Below, piece after piece: positions 6,190 through 14,900 of a DNA stretch of 64,000 nucleotides. Numbering within the stretch: position 1 is the stretch's first letter; the number at the start of each line of letters is the position of its first letter. The notes under the pieces are model-generated. The model saw nothing but the letters and a program-made list of their open reading frames with translations. It was not told the DNA's origin and searched no databases. Source of the DNA: an uncultured Desulfobulbus sp. (GTDB lineage: Bacteria > Desulfobacterota > Desulfobulbia > Desulfobulbales > Desulfobulbaceae); NCBI RefSeq assembly GCF_963664075.1, contig NZ_OY760916.1:3245001-3309000 (forward strand), written 5' to 3'. The position numbers were made by a program, and so were the translations under genes.

Positions 6190-8775
6190 CTAGCCCCTTT
6201 GCCAGAGGATATGAGCAAGCTCCAGAGGGACGGCAACCCTGTCGAAATTAGGGACCAGGCGCGCTGTATAGTCAGAGGAAGGACGGGTCGCAGATACGTC
6301 CGCACTGTATGCATATCCACCTGAGGCTCCCACCAATTGGCGTTCTCGTTGCATCACTTGCCGTATTGGAGTTGAGGACTCTCTCGGTTCTGCATACAGC
6401 TCAATTCGAACTGCATTCGGGTCGAGATCGTTGAGATACACCTGAACTTCATAATGATGGTGTTCGCCCATGGTCTCCACCTTCACGTCTCCAAAACGCA
6501 ATTTTTCCCATTTTTGTTGGATGTTATTCTGCCAATCAACCAGTTGCTTACCAACCGTGCTCTTATCGGCACTGCGTAACTGATAGGCAGCAGCAGCCGG
6601 CAGATAATGTTGCTCAGTGTAATCTCGTACTGCACGGTTGGCGGAAAAATATGGAGTGAGCCGCGCCATGCTTTCTCGCATTCTCGCCACCCATGCCAAG
6701 GGGATGCCTCTCTCGTCACGGCAATAAAATTCCGGAATCACTTCTTGTTCAAGAATATCGTAGAGAGACTCTGCCTCCACCGCATCCCAATCCGGATCAT
6801 CGCCATGTTCTTGCCCATCTCCCAGCGCCCATCCTAGATCCGGAGCATAGGCTTCAGCCCACCATCCGTCCAATTCTGAAAGATTGATACCGCCATTAAC
6901 CAACACCTTCATGCCGCTTGTGCCGCAGGCTTCCCATGGCCGCCGTGGAGTATTGATCCAAACATCCACGCCCTGCACCAGATGTTCGGTCAGTAGCATA
7001 TCGTAGTCCTCGAGAAAAACGATGTGTGGCCGGATATCTGCCTGGCGGATAAAATGGATCCATTGGCTGATCAAGGCCTGCCCTTCCCGGTCCTTGGGAT
7101 GGGCTTTACCGGCAATGATGAGCTGAACCGGGTGCTGGGGATTGGTCAGCAGGCGCAGTAATCTCGCCGGGTCGTGCAGCAGCAGGTTCGGTCTTTTGTA
7201 CGTGGCAAAACGGCGGGCAAACCCCAGGGTCAATACATTGGGGTCAAGGAGATGTCCTGCCTGCGTGACCACCTCGATTGAGGCCCCAGTTGCAGCAAGT
7301 TGTCGGGCTAAACGCTTCCGAGTGTAGGTCACGAGCGATTTGCTGGCAGCGAGCCGAAATTGCCAAAGATCGGTATCGGTAACACTACGGATGTCCCGTT
7401 CCAGTGTATCCATTGTTCCCTGCCAGCGGCATTTCCCGCAAGCTTGGGTCCAAAGGTCGTCGGCTGGAGCGGAATCCCAGGTCGGTATATGCACCCCGTT
7501 GGTCACGTGGCCGATGGGGATCTCCGTCGTCGGCCAACGGGGAAAAAGTGGCTCAAAGAGGCGGCGGCTGACTTCCCCATGCAAGCGACTGACGCCATTG
7601 ACCGCACCACTGCCCCGAATTGCCAGATAGGCCATATTGAAACTTTCCGATAAGTCATGCGGATTCCGGCGGCCCAAAGCCAGTAAATCCTGCAAGGGTA
7701 TGCCCAAATCATGCTCGGCATAGACCTTGAGGTACTGCTCGATCAGGGCCGGGTCGAAACGATCAAAGCCGGCAGCGACTGCCGTGTGCGTGGTAAACAG
7801 GTTGCCTGCCCGGGTGACGGCAAGCGCGACTTCGAAGGGCTGTCCTGTTTCTTGCATAAAACAACGTGCGCGCTCCAACACGGCAAAGGCTGCATGCCCC
7901 TCATTGAGGTGGCAGACTTCCGGTTGCATGCCGAGAGTAGCCAGCAATCGCCAGCCGCCGATGCCGAGCAGCATTTCTTGCTTAAGGCGCAACTCTGGTC
8001 CGCCACCATACAATTCACTGGTTATTCCTCGATGTACTGGAAAGTTCGCCGCATCATTACTGTCGAGCAGATACAGCTTGACCCGACCGACCTGGACCTG
8101 CCATGTGCGCAGCCAGACGGTATATCCGGGCAAGGTAATCTCCAACCGTAACCACTCTCCGTTCGCTTGGCGCAAAGGTGCTATCGGTAATTGGCCAGGA
8201 TCGTTGTAGGGAAAAAGGGCCTGTTGATTTCCATCCTTGTCGATCACCTGACGAAAATACCCTTGTTGATACAAAAGTCCGACGCCAACCACCGGGATAC
8301 CGAGATCGCTGGCGGCTTTCAGCTGATCACCCGCAACATTGCCCAGACCACCCGAGTAAATGGGCAAGGCTTCGTTAAGCATAAATTCCATGCTGAAATA
8401 GGCGACCTTTGTTAAGGGAGACTGAGAATGCTGTTGTTGAAACCATGTTTGGGCTTCCATTTCTTGCCGTCTGGTCTGAACCAGCACCTCGACGTCTTTG
8501 CAAAAAACGGGATCGACCAAGACGCGTTCGATTCGGTCGAGGGAAACCGTCTGCAGGACAACCCAGGGGTTATGGGTGATTTCCCAAAGCTCAGGATCAA
8601 GTTGCCGCCATACCTCGTCGGTGGCACGATCCCACGACCACCGCATATCCAAGGCCAACTCGGCCAGGGCGTCAAACCCCTCAATTCCCGTAGAATGAAG
8701 ATTTATCATAGGGGGGCCGCCAGTTGTTGGCCTGCTCACACTCTTCCAAACTGCACAGGTCTTATCCTCTTTCAT
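6190..8775 (-). CDS. glgP: Alpha-glucan phosphorylase
   Basis: This 861-residue enzyme of the short (TIGR02094-type) alpha-glucan phosphorylase family releases glucose-1-phosphate from glycogen or maltodextrin using phosphate and pyridoxal phosphate in the cytoplasm. Family marks are the N-terminal DUF3417-like region (DMRWSWDRATDEVWRQLDPELW), YFSMEFMLNEALPIYSGGLG, the HLNEGHAAF segment, the FARRFATYKRPNLLL stretch and EACGTSGMKVLVNGG, whose Lys binds the cofactor. The ATG at 8775 has GGAG 9 bases upstream; an internal ATG at 8709 is nearer the usual family N-terminus but has no Shine-Dalgarno. It overlaps the 3' end of the small lipoprotein gene by 14 bases and lies in the same direction as the glucan synthase, so all three probably share a transcript. 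Confidence 0.92.
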   Translation of the reverse strand: MKEDKTCAVWKSVSRPTTGGPPMINLHSTGIEGFDALAELALDMRWSWDRATDEVWRQLDPELWEITHNPWVVLQTVSLDRIERVLVDPVFCKDVEVLVQTRRQEMEAQTWFQQQHSQSPLTKVAYFSMEFMLNEALPIYSGGLGNVAGDQLKAASDLGIPVVGVGLLYQQGYFRQVIDKDGNQQALFPYNDPGQLPIAPLRQANGEWLRLEITLPGYTVWLRTWQVQVGRVKLYLLDSNDAANFPVHRGITSELYGGGPELRLKQEMLLGIGGWRLLATLGMQPEVCHLNEGHAAFAVLERARCFMQETGQPFEVALAVTRAGNLFTTHTAVAAGFDRFDPALIEQYLKVYAEHDLGIPLQDLLALGRRNPHDLSESFNMAYLAIRGSGAVNGVSRLHGEVSRRLFEPLFPRWPTTEIPIGHVTNGVHIPTWDSAPADDLWTQACGKCRWQGTMDTLERDIRSVTDTDLWQFRLAASKSLVTYTRKRLARQLAATGASIEVVTQAGHLLDPNVLTLGFARRFATYKRPNLLLHDPARLLRLLTNPQHPVQLIIAGKAHPKDREGQALISQWIHFIRQADIRPHIVFLEDYDMLLTEHLVQGVDVWINTPRRPWEACGTSGMKVLVNGGINLSELDGWWAEAYAPDLGWALGDGQEHGDDPDWDAVEAESLYDILEQEVIPEFYCRDERGIPLAWVARMRESMARLTPYFSANRAVRDYTEQHYLPAAAAYQLRSADKSTVGKQLVDWQNNIQQKWEKLRFGDVKVETMGEHHHYEVQVYLNDLDPNAVRIELYAEPRESSTPIRQVMQRERQLVGASGGYAYSADVSATRPSSDYTARLVPNFDRVAVPLELAHILWQRG

Positions 8776-8926
8776 CCGTCACTTTCTCCCCACCCCGGTC
8801 ACGTCGATCATCATAATCATGGCTGTTGCCACCGCTATCATAGCCGGAAGTATGCCCCCGATAACATCCGTTCAGGAAGACAAGTATGGTCATCAGAATG
8901 AGTATCAACAGTGCTATTCTTTTCAT
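8762..8926 (-). CDS. Small lipoprotein
   Basis: The 54-residue product starts with MKR and a hydrophobic stretch ending in FLNGC, a lipobox-like signal peptidase II site. The mature part is short, polar and rich in Gly, Asp and Arg. The start at 8926 is chosen because AAGGA lies 4-5 bases upstream; longer starts put a charged segment before the signal peptide. It sits 46 bases after the glucan synthase and overlaps the phosphorylase start. Function unknown; it may be an entericidin-like or merely surface-exposed small lipoprotein. Confidence 0.55.
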   Translation of the reverse strand: MKRIALLILILMTILVFLNGCYRGHTSGYDSGGNSHDYDDRRDRGGEKVTDERG

Positions 8927-8972
8927 TTTTCCTTCACCAGCCTCCTTGATCACAACAACATCCCTGCTCTGT

Positions 8973-11900
8973 TTACTCATCTATTTTAGCGACATTATTT
9001 ACAGGTGGCGCAGGCATTCTCACCTCGACCGCATGTTCCTGGTGGTCATCGATGAGGCGAATGGCTCTATCGATTTGTTCAAGGCCATCCACCGTTACCT
9101 CCATTTTTCCGGTGACGGTTTCTGCATAAATAATCGTGATATGATAGAGCGTCTCACTATAGCGATAGTGCATGTTGAATTCCCGCCAATCTAGAGGGAT
9201 ACAGGGGGTAAAACGCAGGACGTCTACCTCAAGTTTGAGCCCGAGGAGAGATTCCACAAGCAGGCGGTACATCCAAGCGGCCGATCCCGTATACCAAGTC
9301 CAGCCTCCACGTCCGACATGGGGGGACACGGCATAGACGTCGGCGGCAACAACATATGGTTCCACCTTGTACATATCGCTCTCTTCCGGCGAGCGTGCAT
9401 GGTGCACAGGATTGATCAGGTCAAAGAGCTCCCATGCCCTTTGGCTATCTCCCAGCCGGGCAAAAGCCATGGTTGCCCATATGGCCGCATGGGTATACTG
9501 GCCACCATTTTCACGTACCCCGGGGACATATCCTTTGATGTAGCCGGGCTGGAGCTCCGAGATGTCGAAAGGCGGATCAAGGAGTTGTATCAACCGGTCC
9601 TGACGACGGACAAGACGCTCATTCAACGATTCCATGGCCAATCGTGAGCGCTCGGGATCGCCAGCTCCGGAAAGGACCGACCAACTTTGGGCAATTGAAT
9701 CGATCTGACATTCCGGATTGGTTGATGATCCCAGCGGCGTACCGTTGTCAAAATAGGCACGGCGGTACCACTGGCCATCCCAGCCATGTAGCTCGATATT
9801 GCGGCGCAAAACCTTGGCCTCTTCTTGAAAACGCTCGAAAAACGTCATATCGCCACGTGTCTGGGCAATTTGGGAAAAACGCTCCAATACTTCATAGAGG
9901 AAAAAACCCAACCATACGCTTTCCCCTTTACCCTGCGCACCCACCAGATCCATACCGTCATTCCAGTCACCGGAACCGATAAGCGGCAGACCATGTTCAC
10001 CAAAGGTGAGGCCATGGACAATGGCGCGGACACAGTGTTCGTAGAGGCTTGCCGTTTCTTCCGATGTGCCGGGAAGATCGTAATACGAATCCTCCTCTGC
10101 CTTAACCGGCCGTCCCTGGACAAAGTGGATCGCTTCGTCAAGTACACCGGTGTCCCCAGTGGTATGGACATAGAGGGAGACGGCCAGCGGCAACCAGAGG
10201 TAATCGTCAGAGCAATGGGTACGCACCCCACGATCCAGCGGCGGATGCCACCAGTGCTGCACATCACCTTCCGGGAATTGATGGGCCGCGCACAAGAGCA
10301 GATGTTCGCGCACAAGATCTGGCCTGGCATGGATCAGCGCCATCACATCCTGCAATTGATCTCGGAAACCAAAAGCACCGCCTGATTGATAGGTTGCGCT
10401 CCTCGCCCACATCCGGCAGGCCAGGATTTGGTAGAGCAGCCAACCGTTGACGAGCACATTGACGGATTGATCCGGCGTTTCCACCTGCACTGCCCCCAAG
10501 GTATGTTTCCAGTGCTGCCAGACGAGATCAAGAGCGGTACGTGCCGCGATTGGGCCACGAAAACGATTCACCAGATTATTGGCCTCCTCAGGGCTTTGGC
10601 CTACGCCGAGCTTAAAAATGATAACATGCTCTTGCCCGGCGGCCAGCTCAAAACCTACCTGAATCGCCCCACACGGATCGAGGGATGCCCCGACCCTACC
10701 CGAAAGCCCAATGTGGGTCATGGCGGCAGGCATCCGCAGGGAGCCGTTGCGACCAATGAATTCCGCCCGATCACCTGTTATGGTGTGGATGGCGTCATCG
10801 ACCGCAAAAAATGCAGTCCGGTTAGAGAACTCTGTATTGTAGGGATTACGTGCCAGGAGTGCGCCGCTGACAGGATCGATTTCTGTCACCACATGCATGG
10901 CCGATTTGGGTCGCAAATCTCCCAACACCCATTCGACATAGCCGGTGGCCGAAAGCCGGCGGTGACGTCCCGACTCATTGCGCACCTTAAGCACCATAAA
11001 TTTAACAGCCGCGTCCAGGGCTACATAGACGGTCAGTTCGGAGCTGATACCGCGTTCGGTGTGTTCAAAAATGCTATAGCCGAACCCGTGTCTGGTGGCG
11101 TAAGGGGTTGCTCCGCGACAGGGCAGAGGCGTGGGCGACCAGAAATGGCCGCGTTCTTCATCGCGGAGGTACAGCGCCTCCCCTGTCGAATCGCAAACCG
11201 AATCGTTTGCCCAGGGGGTCAGACGGAATTCGTGTGCGTTTTCACCCCAGGTATAAGCCATGCCACTTTCCGAAACAACAGTGCCGAACTGTCGATTGGC
11301 CAACACATTGACCCACGGAGCCGGCGTCAGCTGGCCGGACGCGGTGGTAATGACGTATTCACGCCCATCCGGAGTAAACCCACCGAGTCCGTTGAAAAAG
11401 GTGAGGTCGAGGCGGGGGGTGGGCGCGACCGGCATGGGTTCGGAGCGATGGGTACGGGTCGGGATCAAGACAGCGGCGGTTGTTTCCGTCACATTGCGGC
11501 CTTTGATCTGTTCCGCCAACGAACCTCGTTTGTCGGAAATAATGGCGCGGGCGACGGTTTGAATCAGGACACGGTCTTCTTCCGCTATCTGATCTCCAGG
11601 CCGTATAAAGATACCACCGGGGCGATCAATGATGTTGGATTCGACACTTGCGGCAATCAACCCCATGATCTGATCATGGAGGAGCTGCCGATAGCCGGCG
11701 CGATCTTCGTTCCAAATAATCAAGTCGACAACGAGCCCCTTGAGACGCCAATAGGCGTGGGCCTGCACTAGTTGCCGTACCAGTTCGATGTTGGCTGGAT
11801 CCTCGATCTGTAACAGCACGATCGGCAAATCACCGGAGATGGCATAGCCCCAGAGGCCTGATTGCCCCCTTCTATTTTTTATAAGTATGCTCGGCTCGGC

Positions 11901-14900
11901 CCGTAAAGTGGGGTTGCTATAGATGATGGAACTGGCCAGACGACGATAAAGCTGGGCATCGACCTCCGAGGCGTTGAACTGGCGAAGCAGGACCTGACCA
12001 TGGGTCCAGGCCAGATCGAAAACACGATCAGCCAGTCGCCGATCCTGGTGTTTTTCCACCAGGCGCAAAGCGTCGTCCCGGGTTTCGCCGATGCCGGAAA
12101 CCAAATTAATCGTTACTGATTCCTCGGGCTGAATCATAATCCGGTACCGAATGGCGACGATCGGATCAAGCACCGACCCTTCGCTGTCGGAAAGCGCCCC
12201 GGTAAAATAGTCAGCGTTACCGCTTATCGCTTGAGGGGAAGCCACGGTATTGCCCCGGCCGATGAATCGCAGCCGATCGGTCTCATAAGAAATATCCCCG
12301 ACTTCGGCGCCATGAACGGCCATCAGATGAAACAACCAAGGCGTCAGTTCATTGACGGATCGAGGCCGACGCGTGCACAGAATTGCCCGCTGTTGGCGGA
12401 GTATTTCGGTTTGGACAAAAAGGTTACTGAAAGCTGGATGAAGCGCGTCGCTAGCAGGGGGCGCCAGAACGACTTCGGCATAACTGGTGACGTCAATTGT
12501 TTTGTTTTTATGCGAACGATTGGTCAGGGTGATCCGGCGAACCTCGACATCATCCTCGGATGAAACCACCACTTCGGTGTAGGCATCCATTTCATCGTGA
12601 CGGCAACGGAATTCAGCTCGTTCTTCAGAGAAGACCGTCTCAAAATCGTTCGCTTGACGCAACACCGGTTGATAGGTTGTTGACCAGAACCTGCCACTGT
12701 CAACGTCGCGGATGTAGCAGAAAGAACCCCAATTGTCGCAGGTGCTGTCTTCTCGCCAACGGGTGACTGCCAAGTCCCGCCAGCGGCTATAGCCACCGCC
12801 TGCGTTGGTCACCATCACATGGTATCTGCCGTTGGAGAGCAGTTGCACCTCCGGATTCGGCGTATCCGGGCTGTTGAAAACACGCATTGGCGTATCAACC
12901 GCAGTGGAAGTTTCCAGGGAGGTGGCAAGCTCTGTCGAATGTTTAAAAAGGGTTGTAGCCTTGGGAATCCGCTCCTGAAGCAGCAGCAGGGTAGCCTGGA
13001 ACAAAGGTTCCATCTCAAATCGTTTTTGCATGGGCCGGTCCAGCAGCAAGTACGCCAGCGAGAGCAAACTCATCCCCTGATGGTGGGCCATAAAAGACCG
13101 TATCACCACGTTTTCGGCCCCACGGGGGAGACGGGAAGGCGTATAGTCGATCGCTTCGTAGAAACCGAATCGTCCCACAAAGCCTGCCTCAGCCATCCGT
13201 TCGAGGTTCCGGCAGGCTTTGTGGGGATCGACCATCAGCGCCAGCGCTGTAGCATAGGGCGCAACAACCAAATCCTCGGCCAGACCGCGTTTGAGTCCCA
13301 GGCCGGGTAAACCAAAGGCGCGATATTGATAGTTAAGCTGGGCATCAATGGCATTGTAACCGCATTCCGAAACCCCCCACGGTGTCCCGGATTTTCGTCC
13401 GTAATCGATCTGGCTGGCAACAGCGCCCCTACAGGTTTGATCAAGCAGCGTGTTTTCGTAGGTGGGCATCACCAAAAGCGGCATCAGGTATTCGAACATC
13501 GATCCGCTCCAAGAGAGGAGCACCGATCCGCATCCGGAGGTGGTCAACAGGCGCCCTAAAGCAAACCATGTTTCCTGTGGCAGAGCCCCTTGGGCAATGG
13601 CAACAAAACTGGCAAACCGCGCCTCGGAAGCTAATAGATCATAGTAGCTTGTATCCTGGCGATGGTCGCTGGCGTTGTAACCAATGACCAGGAGGCGACG
13701 CGAGGGGTCGAAGAGGAAACCGTATTCCATTTGCGCCATTTTGTTTACCTGCATGGCCAGGCGTTCAAGGGTGGCGATGCGTTCATTGGCGCGGTGGCTG
13801 GCCTCTTTGATGGCAACGAGGAGTGGCTCAATCCAGACCGATTCATCAGGGGCTTCCCGTTGCGCACGGCTGTTTTCAAAAGATGGCAGGATGTGATCGG
13901 CCAAAGCCGCCAGTTGGCGCAAGGTGGGGATGCGGGTAAGCTCGGGCAGGGGCTCAAGGCCGTGATGAAGAAGGGAGGTATGCTCCAACCACGGTGCCAG
14001 CAATGACAGTTCGTCGAGTCCCTCCCGGCATTGGCGGGCAAAGGCATGTATCCAACCGGCCAGGGAACTTTCGGTATCGACACCCTGATTTTCCGCACCA
14101 TTCAACACTTCCTCTGCCTCAGCTGCCCAGTGCACAAGACGCAGGCGAAGGACTGTAAGGTCGGTAAATTGGGCATGAATGGCGGCCGCAAGTTGTTGCT
14201 GCAGCACTACGAGCCGAGCCTCGGTTGGAAGATGGGAAGATGCCATTTCCATGGCAATGTTCAGGGTATCCTCGAGGCCCTCGAAAAAGCGTTTTCCCAG
14301 AATGACTTCATCGGCAAGACCAATCAATCCCTGTCGCAGAACCAGCAGATGACCGGCAAGATTGCCGCTGTCAACCGACGAAATATACAGGGGCAGCAAG
14401 GGGGTAAGCGATTGGGTGTCGTACCAGTTATAAAAATGCCCCCGATACCTTTCCAGGCTTTCCATGGTATGGAGGGCCTTGGTGGTACGTTCGATCAATG
14501 TTCCCGGGGTAATATAGCCAAAATCGCAGGCCGAAAGATTGGCCAGCAGCGATAATCCCATGTTGGTGGGTGAAGTGCGATGCGCCACCACAGCAATGGG
14601 ATGTTCCTGAAAGTTATCAGGCGGGAGCCAATGATCTTCCGGTCCGACAAGAGTTTCGAAGAACACCCAAGTCTTGCGGGCCATGGACCTGAGAAAGGCG
14701 GTCTGTTCGGGGAAGAGCCGTGCTTGCCGGGGAGCAGGAGGCCGACCGGTCCACCAGACCACTACTGGGGAGGAGAGCCAGAGGACCAGGATGGGCGTTG
14801 CCGACCACAAAGAGGACGGCCTCAGGAAGGCCAGGTCCAGTAGCGCAGCCGCTGCCAGAACCGGCCCGATCCACATGGTTCGGCACGAGTCGGCGAGGGT

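Noticed and set aside
10386..11771. 461-codon open frame on the plus strand, and many others between 9 and 17.7 kb
   Set aside because: Antisense to the glucan synthase gene; they are a by-product of its codon use and have no ribosome binding site or recognisable domain.
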